Source of the DNA: Lumbricus rubellus
Taxonomy: Eukaryota; Annelida; Clitellata; Crassiclitellata; Lumbricidae
DNA length: 64,000 bases
Assembly (NCBI GenBank): GCA_945859605.1
Contig: OX243811.1
Coordinates: forward strand, 55,488,069 to 55,552,068
Direction of reading: 5' to 3'
This document shows positions 35,301 to 48,400 of this stretch, in pieces. Under the pieces are notes generated by a model. The model worked only from the letters and a program-made list of their open reading frames with translations, had not been told where the DNA came from and did not search any database. Position numbers and translations under genes: made by a program. Every line of letters begins with the position of its first letter. Within the stretch, counting starts at the first letter, position 1.

Positions 35301-38300
35301 TCTTTAAAAACTCGAAACTAGGGTTGCCAGGCAGCCTTCAGTAAATTACCGGACTATATATATATATATATGTGTGCACACACATATATATATACACACA
35401 CACATAGGCTATATATATATATATACAGGGTGGGCCAATAGGAATGCAACAACTTTGACACCCTATAACTTTAACAATTTTTATCTGAACATCGTGATCA
35501 ATATACTAAATTGAAGGTAATTATCCAGTCTACTACTGTGTCAAATCTTGCGCTGATATACGGCACCTTTTAAATAAAAATTGTGGTGCGGCGCACACCT
35601 CTCAATTTTGAATGTAAATAATGAACATCATGGCGCCGCTCACGGAAGAGGATAGAATTTTAATCAGAATTTTAAGAGTAGAAAAAGAATACAATGCACA
35701 TCAGATGTTGATAGAATTCGCTTCTAGAAAATGGAATAAATATGCTCTACATCGACTGATTAAACAAATTGATGCCACGGGAACGTCTAACAGCCGCAAC
35801 TGTGGTCGCAAACGTTCTCCCACCGGCGCATCGTTCACGTCATACGGTTGCCTATCTGAACGCTAACGTACCAGAGTTTAATGAACCAGAGAACTGGCCA
35901 CCGAACAATCCGGATTTAAACCCGGTTGACTATTCGATCTGGGGTTGTCTTCAGCAACTGGTCTATCGTGAACCGATACGTGACGTTGAACATTTGAAAA
36001 AATTGATTGTTTACTGCTGGGCTGAAATAACCCGAGCACTGGAGGCCTCAGCCATTGATCAGTGGTCGTCTCGTGTTTCATGCTGGTGGACATATTGAAT
36101 ATTTGTTTGACTTATGATAAATTCACTCAAGATATGAATTGTTATTAATTGTTAGAACTAGTGATTGTTTAGAATTGAGTCATTGACACATTCAGTTTAA
36201 GACTTTTGTTTTTTTTTCTTGCAGTTGCATGGCAAAAAGGAGACATCGAACATTAATAGCATTATCTCCAAAAGTCGTAATAGTATCTCTTAGATATTTT
36301 GCAGCATGATAAAATGGATAATTATGTTCAATCTGATATATAGGCCAAGACGCTAAGATAAAAACTGTTCAAGTTATAAGGCGTCAAAGTTGTTGCATTC
36401 CTATTGGCCCACCCTGTATATATATATATATATATATATAGGCCGTAGGCCTATCTAAAAGCAATGGCTAGAAATTTGATATGCTGCAACTCTGTCGTCA
36501 TGCATGAAAAGCGGATTGTGAGTCTGATGAGAGATGCCACCATAATTCTGAGGCTTGTGATGTTGGTACAAGTCTTGGGAAGGTGGGAGGCGGCGGAGTG
36601 ATGTTGGCAATGAGCAGAGATATGGGTGCACGCATGGAGGGAATTTATAAATGCGTTTCCCGATATGCAGACCTACGCGGGGGAGGACTAAGTAGCCTGC
36701 CAAGTAAAATGTTGGGAGGGATCATATGCACTTTATGCAGGGTACGACTAAATATTTTGATGTATATAGGACCTACGTACACGATGTAAGCTTATATGAA
36801 GAAATCTGGAGCAGTGACATTTATCAAATTGGATAACTTGTACGGCTGAACGGGTGGTTTAGCCTGGCTTGTCTCCAGATATAATTATACTTGTGTATCC
36901 AGCCGTATTAAGCAATGGCATAGTTATTCATTTGCATGTATCTGTCTGTGTAGGCCTATTGGACTACCTACCACGTATCTCAGGCTGACTGCACTTGAAG
37001 AGGTAGAAAAAAGGCAATATAATTGGAAAATCGCAAACAGATGTCTATTTATGGACCCAAGAAACGATACACGATATTGCTAGCAATAATTATTTACCGG
37101 ACACCACCATGTCCGGTAATGCCTGAAATTTCTAACCGGACAGATTGTGCAAATACCGGACTGTCCGGTTCATTACCGGACGCCTGGCAACCCTACTCGA
37201 AACTATAAGTTGAGCAGAAAACAGTTGATTAATGTTGAGAAGGGAAGAGAGACCTTGGTCTGGTCCAAAGTCCACGATGGCGTAAACACCGTCGATAGCG
37301 CCACACTTCAGCAGATCCACTGAATTGCCGTCTGTACTGAACAAGAGAACGTCATTGCCAAGGTGGAGTTTGAAGATGTCACGAAGATGTGACATGTAGT
37401 CGTGACTACAGGCCACGGCTCTGTAACTGCCGTACTCATTCTCAACCTACAGCGGAAAAGTTTCAATAGGTTATTAAATTGAGACATGTATCTTCACAAA
37501 TATGGAATGAGAAAACTTCACACTTCAGCAGGAATTATCGTGATGAGTGGGGAAAATGCCAGATGGCAGACGAGATGAGTTAACGGCAGTAAGATGAACC
37601 AATGCGGACAATGTTCCATTTTTTTATTACCAAGCAGACCCTGCCACAGCTACCAACATCAAATATGCAGCCTTCAATATGGCTACTTCTGCAAAACCAT
37701 CATACCACAAGTAACTGTAATCTTCATAATAAGAACTGACCACTTGTTTAAATTACACTGAATCTTCAAATAATTATAATATATAATCATGAATTCTGAA
37801 GAAGCTATAGAACATGACCTCATTACAATACAACCTTATTATAACATGGCACATTGAAAACTCATAAAAAAAACAAGTCATAGGAGGTAGGCCATATCGT
37901 GTAAAATAGGCCACATGTGAAAAGCAACAACAAAGGACAAGTCATTGCTTAGTGCTGCACTGCAGTACTTATATGGTGCCATAACCAATATGCTAACTTG
38001 TTACAGCACGTTCAGTTAATAACCTTTAGAGATATAATACCAAATAATGTGTCAAATGCAGCACGTAAATAAGCCCATATTGTACTTGAACCATCATTGA
38101 AAAAGCATGAAGAGTTTCCAGTGTGACTTCCTAATGAGAAGCTGAGATCTAATAAAAATGCAACTAGGTCCATACCTGAACGAGGATGACTGGTCCACCG
38201 TTGCTGTACAGATATTGCTTCATCATCGGTAGAAAAACGCCAAGCCACCGATCGACTGCGGCAAGATATTCTACAGAAACCACAGCTTCTTTCAATCTTT

Positions 38301-40832
38301 GTGCAGTAAGACAAATCATGGGATTTACCCAGCAGCTCTTTGATCTTCTTTAACATGAACATGATCAACAATGAGGAGGTTCCTAAGTTTTGGCGATTAA
38401 CTGCCGTGGCAATTCACCGAATTCCTTATTAAATAATTAAGTTAAGTACAGCCTTTACAGCTCTATTTGCAACAAACTATTTATTAAATATAACATGACA
38501 GACTCATTTATAAATAATATAACTTGATTAAGCCAACAAACTCAATGTCACATTGCAACTGTTTCACATACTAAGTTATTTAGCCTGAATATATTTTAAC
38601 TGCAGCATTGAACATAAGACTCACTGTTGTCCACTGTGCGAACTGTCATCGTTTGATTATCACTAAGAAGCCAAGCAGGCAGTCCACCCTAAGAATACAA
38701 AAACACAGCAAGCGCTTAGTTTTTGGACTCTAAAAACGTAAATGTGTACCTACTAAGGAATAAACTGCTATTACCACAATTAGTCAACATTTGCTTGCTT
38801 GCCTTAGTTCCTTTGTTCCTTGCATCATGTAGTAAATAACATTTACTGGTGCCCAGAAACAGACCAGCCCAGATGTGACAAAACAAAACACTTTCAAAGG
38901 GCTTATCACATTTGAAAAGTCTCAGAAGATTTAAATGAACCAGAAAGATCCTGAAGCCAGCTATGGCTGTATTTAGGGAGCGGTCATTGACTACCTTACA
39001 ATTACAAAAAACTGATGTCAAAGCGAAAACAATTCTGCTCACATATTCCCATTCTGCACAGATGTACGGTCCAACTCGCAGAATAACGAGAAGCCCAGCA
39101 TCCTGAGCAGCTGTCAAGAAGGCTGGAAGATCTTGCTGACCCGTGAAGTCGTACACTCCAGGCATTGGCTCATGCAAATTCCAGGCAACATACCTTCAAA
39201 GGTTAAATTATTAATTTATTACTATTCATGAGTGTAGATGCTAATGCAATATTTCAGAAGTCGAGTTTAAAACCAAAAGTATGCTTAAGACAAGAGTTAA
39301 ACTTATACAACAAACTTTGACAGATGGGATATCTCACATAAGCAATAATACTGAAATAAAATCTGACTATGTTCAAATGTAATAAAAATTTACAACAATT
39401 TTTTCATCAACATAAGTCTACGGTAATTACCATAAAGTTATATGCTGAAATTCCATGTATTAAATTTAAATTTAAAATTAAATTTTAATTAAGAAAATAA
39501 AGTGTACACTACGTTTGCACGGCATCCATTCCAGCTGCAACCAACTTCTGAAGTCGATCTTTCCAGTAGTAGGATGGAACTCGGAAATAGTGCATTCCAC
39601 CACTGACGTACGAAAATGGCTTTCCATCCTTTAGGAACGTGTTGTTGTCATAGTCAATAGTAAATGATCGTGTCGACGATGCATCCTGTTCCTTGCTGTA
39701 GACCTGCATGCAGCATACACAACACAATATCAGTTGCAGTGCAGTAATTTCAACAAAGCTCACTTCCAAGGTCCTGTACCGGCCGAGCTCCCAAGTACCT
39801 TTGTGACCTCATCCATTTGCCGACCTCGGCCATTTCTCTTCGCCCGCTACGCTCCTTTGATCGGCATGATCTCTTCGTCTCGCGAGCTAGGACTGTCTTG
39901 GCTAAAATGCGTGCCTTTGCTCTCATTGGCCCGGCATTGTGGAACCAGCTTTCTCCTTCAACGCGTTCCTCCATATTAACTGGTGGAGAAAAATCCTCTT
40001 TTCGGTGTCTTCAAGACTATTTTTTTCTCTCTTGGTCTAACGTACTGGAAGCACCTCTGATTAGTGTGCACTGTGAGAGGCGCTTTATAAATTTATAGAT
40101 ACAATACAATACAATATAGATACAATACAATATTGATTTATTGATGTTAAGAAAACTCAGGCTGGTCCAGAATGTTGCTTCAATAATGTTCTCACACAGA
40201 TTGCATGATGGTTTTTCCGTGACCTTGCCTACAATCCCTAGTGTTGGTCGCACAAAAGTTGGATTGACAAAATAATTCTTGTTAAATAGCTGCAGGATTG
40301 ATGAAAATAAATTTTACTTGAACAGAAGAGGGATCGATGAAAAAATTCTTGCTGAAATTGGAGCTGGATTGAAGAGCAATAATTGCCATTTTATAATTTT
40401 TTTACCTTCCCCACATTAACTCTTCGATGCACGCCCAAGAAATTGATAGGGCAATCATGTACTATCAGGGGGCGAAAAATACACGGTGTCTTTTGCCATC
40501 AATCCACCAGAGTTTCTAATGGCTAAACTAACCCTAACACTAACCCTAACCGACCCTCACGATGTCTAACCTGAGCCCTAACCGACCCTCACGAAAAAGA
40601 CGTGCAATGATAACGCTGACGGCACTGCAAATTTTCGCCCCCTGATTGTACATGTATACCATTGATAGATTCGTGCAAATCATGTCTTTATGAGTAACGT
40701 TCGCAAAAATACAAGCGTATTATAGCACCCTGGAGTCATCTTATATCCTACTGTCCTACATACCTGTTCAAAACAAAACTCAGCCAAGAAAAACAACAAC
40801 ACGTGCGCAACTATTCTCATTTGTCTATGCAT
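29340..40832 (-). CDS. GLB1: Beta-galactosidase (GH35, GLB1 type), copy A, 16 exons
   Basis: Predicted lysosomal acid beta-galactosidase of 672 residues, which removes terminal beta-galactose from gangliosides, glycoproteins and keratan sulfate. Coding exons on the minus strand, 5' to 3': 40764-40832, 39513-39703, 39043-39193, 38625-38688, 38176-38270, 37254-37446, 35025-35077, 34621-34742, 34062-34102, 33296-33408, 32292-32450, 31860-31964, 31168-31302, 30654-30766, 29947-30076, 29340-29624. All junctions are GT-AG and keep frame. Exon 1 encodes a hydrophobic signal peptide ([12 protein letters not shown]). Family hallmarks are [27 protein letters not shown] and [18 protein letters not shown] supplies the acid/base Glu194 and [12 protein letters not shown] the nucleophile Glu276. 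Human GLB1 (677 residues) also has 16 exons. The donor of exon 6 (GTCTCT) is weak. Exon 10 is bracketed by two minisatellites. I assembled the exons by eye without transcript support. The 5' start could instead be the second Met of exon 1. Confidence 0.92.
33074..33290. repeat. 44-bp minisatellite, 5 copies, just 3' of exon 10 in intron 10 of copy A
   Basis: Units contain ACATTACGGTACATTAAC and GAGAAGCAGTAATA. The array ends only a few bases from the exon 10 donor, at 33,295. It is unrelated in sequence to the 41-bp array on the other side of exon 10. Confidence 0.92.
33396..33770. repeat. 41-bp minisatellite, 9 copies, amplifying the exon 10 splice acceptor of copy A
   Basis: Starts are spaced exactly 41 bp (33,396, 33,437 ... 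33,724). On the minus strand each unit reads TTAACTAATCTTCAG followed by GKGCTGATCCAACTTTT, meaning branch-like sequence, acceptor AG and the first bases of exon 10. The copy at 33,396-33,408 is the genuine exon start and the other eight lie upstream in intron 9. Copies 2-4 have GGGCTGATCC and copies 5-9 have GTGCTGATCC. Confidence 0.95.
35319..37195. mobile_element. hAT-type element, 1.9 kb, in intron 6 of copy A, exact TSD CTCGAAAC
   Basis: Termini TAGGGTTGCCAGGC and GCCTGGCAACCCTA are inverted. The 8-bp duplication is at 35,311-35,318 and 37,196-37,203. ACCGGAC words are clustered near both ends. A mariner element is nested within it, flanked by TA microsatellites. No hAT transposase was seen. 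Confidence 0.9.
35426..36416 (+). mobile_element. Internally deleted Tc1/mariner-type transposon, 991 bp
   Basis: TIRs of about 60 bp (CAGGGTGGGCCAATAGGAAT at the left, inverted at the right), flanked by TA inside a (TA)n tract. A helix-turn-helix-like N-terminal piece starts at 35,621 ([13 protein letters not shown]). The C-terminal part holds [18 protein letters not shown] near 35,900, the third catalytic block region. The central catalytic segment is missing, so it is nonautonomous. Confidence 0.9.
39762..40135 (+). mobile_element. L2-like LINE 3'-end fragment in intron 1 of copy A
   Basis: Plus-strand frame with [10 protein letters not shown], then [10 protein letters not shown] and [12 protein letters not shown], the C-terminus of a LINE RT. 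After the stop comes GAGGCGCTTTATAAAT and a tail of ATACA repeats. Only the last 120 or so residues remain. It is antisense to the host gene. Confidence 0.85.
40464..40646. mobile_element. MITE with ATCAGGGGGCGAAAA ends, containing CCCTAA repeats
   Basis: Ends ATCAGGGGGCGAAAA and TTTTCGCCCCCTGAT are inverted repeats in intron 1 of copy A. The flanks share TGTAC, but a clean 8-bp duplication is not seen. Inside are several ACCCTAA/ACCCTAAC words that resemble telomere repeats. Confidence 0.55.
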
Positions 40833-42496
40833 TTTTGGTTTTCTGCATAAAACCCTATTTCGTAATGTGTAAGTATTGTTGATAACCCACAACCCCAACA
40901 CGGACTCGAGGGGTGTAAAACTGTAAACAAAATATTATTATTGTTCTTATCATGTGCGACAACTCCTCCTTCTCATCATGTGATTGCTGTCTTCCGCATT
41001 TGCAAGGCAACTCCAATTTCGAGCTGTATATGTCGAGCTGCACAATGACTCCGAAAAACATACGTTAAAATCTCATTCGTGATAGAGTCTAGAACTCTAC
41101 AATAATAGTCTTTGGTTATCCGCACTGTAAATTAAATGTTTTGAAAAAATAAATAATGTTTAATGTAATTGCTTTACAGGAATAAGCTAACTGACCTGCG
41201 TCTGTAAATTTGCGGTTAGCTACAACCTGCCAGTAGACTAATCAGGCATCGATAGGCCTAAAGGCCCACACAGGGTGAGAATTGCATGGGGTTTGAAGGG
41301 CACAACTGTCCTACCCGTCTTCGTAGGGCACATAGTAGGCCTAAAGTCTTTTTTGCACAGTTAAACTCCTCGCACCCTAGTTATCTTTCTATAATTCTCA
41401 TACTGGGCCCAAATAAATTTAACGATGTACGTAGCCTAACAATATTGTAGCCAACGTAGGCTTGAAATGATTAGGCCTACTTCAAAGTAGGCCTAAATTT
41501 CTCAGGCCTAATTCTTACGCTGGATTGGAGGGCCTAAATGCATCAGGCCTATTCAATTTCTTCACATTAGGCCTATTTCAATTCGGGTAGTAAATAGACA
41601 CCCAAAGCACGTACGCTGCGTACGCATTTCTAGATGTGATATAATCATATAAGTCATTCAAACCTCGTCATTATCAATAGAAGGAGATAAGGAGATTGCC
41701 CTAAAGATTGGTTTAATAGTCCCAGACATTCACGTAGTGTCGTAGGGCCTAGGTCATAATAGCGTTTAATTCGACTCAAAATAGGCTTAAAGCCTTAAAC
41801 CTACTCGAATTGTCGAACTCGAAAATGGATTGTTTGCCTTGCGCCGCTTGAGTAACTGGCTACCGTCATGTGATAGGCCTACAATTTTAATCGCGGTTGG
41901 ATATATATAACCTAGCACCTGCCATAAGATGCCAAAAGGCCTAGGTCTATTCGAAATAAATCATTACTTGCATTGTGCCCTTTGGCCATGATAATTAGCC
42001 ATACCGTCCCATGCGCATGCTTTAGGCTATTCGCCATGATTTTGTGCCGTGCCAAAATGCCAATAGCCTATCTCTCAGCAATGTATATATTAGGCGGCAT
42101 TTAGGCCTAACCTATTATTTTATAGGGCGAGTTTCTCGAACTGGTTGTTCTCGAGTTGTAAGAGGCGTGAGGGATGACCTACGTGGGCCCAGAGTGTTGC
42201 CTTGACAATGGGTTCAACAAACATCAACCTGAACTGATGTTCGAACGGGGGGGGGGTTACGGGGGGTGATCATGGATGTGATCCAGTCAACTGAATCATA
42301 CATCTACACTCTCAGTATTTCCATAGATGATGGTTAAGATCAAATGATTATGGGCTCTGTTGATATACCAGTGCAATAAAATTATGTGTGCATGCTGGCA
42401 GAGTATTTATATTCGGCCAAAAATAATTGGCAAACTAGCAATTTCAAACTGTCACCAATTCATATTGCAAACAAAATGTTACTTGAGAAAATAACT
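40833..42496. other. Spacer between the beta-galactosidase genes; promoter region of copy A
   Basis: About 1.7 kb with no open frame of note. It should hold the promoter of copy A. It has at least ten AGGCCT palindromes, densest at 41,460-41,580. I could not pick a TATA box with confidence. Confidence 0.5.
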
Positions 42497-42502
42497 TTTA
42501 TT
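42497..42502 (-). terminator. AATAAA poly(A) signal, beta-galactosidase copy B
   Basis: A canonical hexamer on the minus strand, 300 bases beyond the stop codon at 42,800, in an AT-rich context. Confidence 0.5.
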
Positions 42503-42799
42503 CAGTACTACATAACACTTAAGATCACATACTAAGCAACTGCAGCAAAAAAGGACGGTCATGATCACACAAGTTCAAATATTCCAATTCTAAAAACCTA
42601 CTCGAATGACAAGAAATTCCTTTCATAATGCAGTTTTAAAGGATGAACTCATATAGAATAGGAAATGACAAAAGGACACTAACACTAGAGAAAAAAAATT
42701 CACGATCTCAGTTTAATATGAAAACGTCCAATCTAGATTCGAACACAAGTGGAGATTAAATTGGGTCGATAGCGAGTTTAACGCTGTTAAAGAACAGAA

Positions 42800-45443
42800 T
42801 TAACTACGCTGCCTTTGCCGCTGCAGACCCATAACAACACTGTTTCTTTGAATGTCTGAGGGACTTGTGCAACGGCCGTCAATTATAGGATCCTTGACTA
42901 GTCGAACATAATCAACAGCGGTTGCATTGTGCGTTGACATCGCTCCATCCAGTTCAACCATCACAATGACGTTTGGTTTTGGTGCAGCATAGAGGATGCC
43001 AGCAGGAACATACAGCGTCACCTGTGGACCAATAACTGGCCAGTAACGCCCAAGGTTAAAGCCGTTGATAAAAGCTTGACCCTGCAAACAGAAGTCGTCA
43101 GTGCATTCATTTTTACGTAATGCACACCATAGTATAGGAATTGAATTTCTAGCCCACTGGCACCACCTCTACGCCTAATGCACACAGCAACACAGTGTAT
43201 TTTTCACACTGTTCATTATTTAATCTTTTACCCGTTTGCCCCAAGAATATCCGCTGAAAAAGGGCTTAAAATTTTTAAATGAACTGGTAAAGGGTTAAAG
43301 CCATCAAAAACAATTCTACATCATCAATTTATATTTGTACATCATACCCTATTTTTCTAGTATCGTTTGAAGGCATAAACTTTAAGAGAATCATAAAAGA
43401 ACTATGTATAGGCTTATTGCTTCCTTTCTTCAATTTACCAGCATTTCCACTTGTAGGCCCTAAGGCTGAAGCCTTACACTGGCTCCCAATCAGCTCACAT
43501 ATCCATTATCCAGTACAAGATCATCTTACTGGCTTCCAAGTCTCAACTAAGCCTTGTTGTAACATACATCCGAATTTATGTGTAAACGTCTCTCTGCAAC
43601 CTATGTTCACCTCTTAAACTGAAATTAGCTAAATATTGCACAACTGTACAATTAATCTTAAGATAATATTCTAATTGCTACCAACCTTAGTCCATCCACA
43701 CATATGCAGGAAAGTGTCCAATGGATGGTCTGCCTTCAGAACAAATGTTCCCTTGTACACAGTCGGCTCATTTGGTGCCTGCTTTTTCGACAAGTCTTTC
43801 TTTAACTTTATTTGCCTTGAATAAGCACATAATAAAAAAACTTCAGTATATATTTATTTAATTAAATGATTATTATAATAAGTTCCAGTCTGTATTCACT
43901 ACATTCAATGATTTTCTGATCTTCTGGTTATGGAAGTCATTTAATCACAATTCAGTTCAGAATCTCAAGTCATTAAATTGTGTTCAAGTAATAAAATGCA
44001 TAACCTTACTTAGTTCTTGCCAGATGATCCAACACCAAGAAATCCTGTCAGCATTTCCATAGTTGATACCTGGGCAGACAATAGTGCCTCTGATTAACCG
44101 AAAGAAAAATTCTTCATTTAATACTTCAGATACTGATTTTGCTAATGCTTACTTGAGTGGTGGATGTTTGTGCTCAAGATATCCAAAAACCTTTTCAAAG
44201 TCAATTGGATACATTGCCCAGTGGCTCAGAATTTCATCACCAAACGTCACATTGGAAATCAGACCCTTTCAAAGAACATTATCAAATCAAAACATAATTA
44301 ACGTATGATACCCTTAATATAATATTTAATATCTGTTACATCTCTAAATAAAATTAATGTAGATCAAAATCAGAATTCAGTCAATGATTTCACACCTACT
44401 AACATGAGCTTGGCAAATAGACACTGTGTCCCAATAAATCGGGCACCCTTTTTATAATGTGAATAAAACAGGTAAATCTAAAACGATTTTCAAAATTTCA
44501 AAACGGCTTTTATCCTGAGATAATTATCTTTCACTGATTCAAATATGAAGTTTCTGGCAGGAATATTGACGTCACAATAACGTCATTTATATCAGAGAAT
44601 TCAAATGTTAAGTACCGAACACAACGATTTTTGTTTACATTTGGTTTCGATATGTAAATTAACGACGTCATTATGACGTAATTTTTTAGTGAGGGCCGTC
44701 CATAAATGACCAATTTGTGGATAATTATCTCAGGATAAAAACAGTTTTGAAATTTTGAAAATCGATTAAGATTTACCTGTTTCATTCACATTATAAAAAG
44801 GCTGTCCGATTTATTGGGACACAGTGTATATTAAAGTCTGAATATTTTTCTCACTATTTTGATCATTTGTACTTAAATGTAAACTGTATTGATAAAAAAC
44901 ACACATGGCAATAACATGCATGCTATGCGCCACAAATTATTGTCAGACTGTCTAAGGAAAAGTAAGCTTACCTTCTTATTGTCATTGATGTCGTTTCCAT
45001 AGTTAATACGTCCTTGGTTCTCGACTATTATGTCCACAGTTTGACCGGCATTACCACTGGTTTTGAAAGATTGTGCTCCGGAGCGCCCAAGAACACCGCG
45101 TGGCGCCTGATTTTTCCAAAAGAAAAAGAAAACATGTCACTGAATCATATTAGCTTCACAAATATAACCAACTTCGATGAAAACAGCTCTCGATAACTTT
45201 ACCTGTCACTGCTATGTTCAGCTGCTAAAATAAGGTGTGAAAATTTAATACTAACTTGTTTTCAACCAAAATTCATATCAAACATAGCAATGGTGGATCA
45301 AAACAAAGTAAACTTCAGGCTCCATGATTCCTTATAAATAACTATTGAAGTGAGGATAGTCCCACTAGAGGAACAATTTTGCATTGCAATAAGTTTTGTT
45401 GAATATCCTCTATATATGTACAATTGTAATACTTATATATATA

Positions 45444-45488
<45 letters not shown>

Positions 45489-48400
45489 GGTGGCGCATAA
45501 AAAGTGAGACCGCCTCGTTAAATCTTTTGGGCTTTATATTAAGTTATGTTTTTTGGTGATTTTTAAACTGCAAAATTATCCTTACTTAATAACTCAACGT
45601 GTGAAGTCAATATTTTGTGAATTTCCGGTCGCCATATTTATAATTTATGTAATTTTATGTAGTGTTTATATAAAATGGCAAAAATAATAGCAGAAAGTCA
45701 TAGGCCTATTCTCATTAAAAATTTGCAAATTGAAGAAAAACAATGAGGAGCTAAGCAAATGATAACTGAGTTTCCAACTAAAATCTGGATTAAAGCAAGT
45801 CTTAGGGTCTAATCGACTTTTTTAGAAAGATTCAAGCCGATTGTACGACAGCGCATAAGTCAGGAATCGGCCGTATACGAAGTCCGTTTGAACAGAACGA
45901 AATATTCGGCGTGAACATTTCAGTCGTGGCATCATGGTTTTGGTCGGCGTGTCTCGAACGGGAAAAGCCAGTGTGGTGTTTATTGAACCAGAAGTGAAAG
46001 TGAACAGCGATTATTATTGTGACCACGTCTTAAGACAAAGATTACATCCGGATATTCGAGCGAGATGTAATCGTCAAAGCTGGACACTGCAATGAGACTG
46101 AACGCCGTCGCACACGGCAAAAACTTTCTTTCGTCGGGAGAATGTCACCTTCATCGAACCAGACATGTGGCATCCAAATAGCCCAGACCTAAGCCCGGTA
46201 CATTATGCTATTTGGGTGTTCTCCAACAAAAAATTTACATTCGTCGCAAATTTGTAACAATAGATCAATTGAAATTGGCCATTGTTGAAGAGTGGCAAAA
46301 ATTATGTCTGCGGTTTTAAACAGACGCATTGACTAGTGGCGCAGATGTTAGGAGAAAGCTGGTGAGAACCGAGGACGACACATTGAATTTGACTTCTGAA
46401 TCTGTGTGAACTAACATTTGGCAACAATTTACTTGCTTTTTATTGAAGAAAAAGTTTTAAAGCAATTTATTATTTGAGATTATACTAGGCGGTCTCACTT
46501 TTTATGCGCCACCCTGTATACACATTTTTATATTATATTGTATTTTATATTGTATGCCTAAGGAAACTTTAGCATTACTCACCCCATCAAAGAGCACATG
46601 TCCACGATCACGTATTCCTGTGGCCGCAAACTTCGCATTAGCAAAACTCTTTTTCAGCACATGACGATACAAGACGAAACCATAAAACTACACAAAAAAC
46701 AGCAAGCAAATATGATGCAGACTTATTTGGTGAAGGCATGGACAGATGGAAGAAATTTTTTAAACATTCACACCTATGTGCAGGTTTTGTATTTGCTTGG
46801 AATAATAATTAATTAATCTAACTTATAGGGGAAAATCATCAGAAGAGTTCTAACATTTAAAATTTTAAAAAGGAAAGTTAAAAAAATGGAAAATATCGTC
46901 GTATTCTCATAGACTTATTACAAATGTAACTATTCAAACTAAACTAAAAAAACCAAAAACTTATGGATCAGAAATTTGGAAATGTTCGAATCACACAGAC
47001 ACATCATGGTTTATCACTTTATCTAGTACCTATGCATTTTCCCAAAAGGGAAAATCATACATTTATCACTAAATTAAATTAAACACGGTAGATATGTTAT
47101 CACACACAAATTTAACATTGGACCAATGCGATCAAAACCTGAAGTATATTGTTCTAATGTTCACTGAAAATAAATGCATTCATCAATCTAAAGTGATGAG
47201 AGGTATTGCAAAACTCGACTACAACATGCTTATAGTCATGGGCGGAGTTTGGTTTCCGTTCTTGGAGGGGCTAATGCCTTCTTAGGGGGGCTAAACCCGG
47301 AAAAAGATATAATTTACATGGTAAAAAAGCTGAATCTGAGCCTTCTTGGGGGGCTTAGCTCCCCCTAGCCCCTGATAAACTCCGCCCATGCTTATAGTGG
47401 ATAGTTAAACTATAAGGATTAACGAGCAAACACAAGCAATATGGAAATGCTTCCTTACGTGATTTGCCTGTTCCATGTTGAGTGGATAAATAGTTGTCAA
47501 CGGTGGTGATGTGATAACCTTTATTAGTTCTATGACAGATCCAACTTTTTCCAGAGAAATTGGACCACCATGGTCATACTTTGGTTTATTTTCCGGAACC
47601 TTTGGTAGCACTTTATACTAGCAAAGAAAAACATAGTTAAGATATATCCATGAAATATCAACAAAATTAATAAAGCACAGATAATTTATGCAGTTAAGAT
47701 ACATCCAATTATCTTTTTTTTATCTTAAGCTATCTCCAAGCACCCCAAGTTGTCTGCCAGTTCTTTCGTGGTCTTCCTCTTTTTCTTCTTCCACCAATAT
47801 TCCAGGACATCACCTGCTGGTTCTGCAATCTTCGTCCATACAAAAGACATGCCCTACCACCACAGTCTTCTCCTGTTGATGATGCTTTCTCTGTCATTTT
47901 GCCCCGTCCTCTCTCTTATGGTCTTGTTAGTTACCCTATCATGCCATGATACCTGTAGAAATTTTCTTGGCCATCTATGATGTGCTGCCCCAATCTTCTT
48001 TTGTTCGCCACCGTCATTGGCCATGTCTCTGATCCATAATATATTAATGTGCTCAAGATTATGACACCATACAGTTGTATCTTAGTTCCTAGACTGCATC
48101 CATTCTCCTTCCAAATCTTGGCAAGCGTTCCACAAGCAGTATGCATCCCATATTATATAAGTCTTATGCATCTTTATTTTTCTGTCACACCTGCTAGCCG
48201 CAGTGAAAGAATATTTATCAAGCAATATGAAGAAAAAGTAGTCTACCTTATACTTTTTCAATGGAAATCCTTGTTCAGGATATGTCTAATTATAAATTAA
48301 TTAATTCTAAATTGCTAAAACATTTCAAGAATTAAGTACTTAATCCACCAGACCCGTTGCCTTATTTTTTATTTGTCTACCTAAGCCTGCTAACAGGGGC

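Noticed and set aside
39509..39769. Reading the 86-codon frame as starting at its own Met ([12 protein letters not shown])
   Set aside because: The CAG acceptor before VYSKEQ and the phase-matched signal-peptide exon at 40,764-40,832, paralleled in copy B, show the upstream part is intron.
44531..44785. 84-codon minus-strand frame
   Set aside because: It spans the inverted arms and centre of a MITE; no motif and no splice context.
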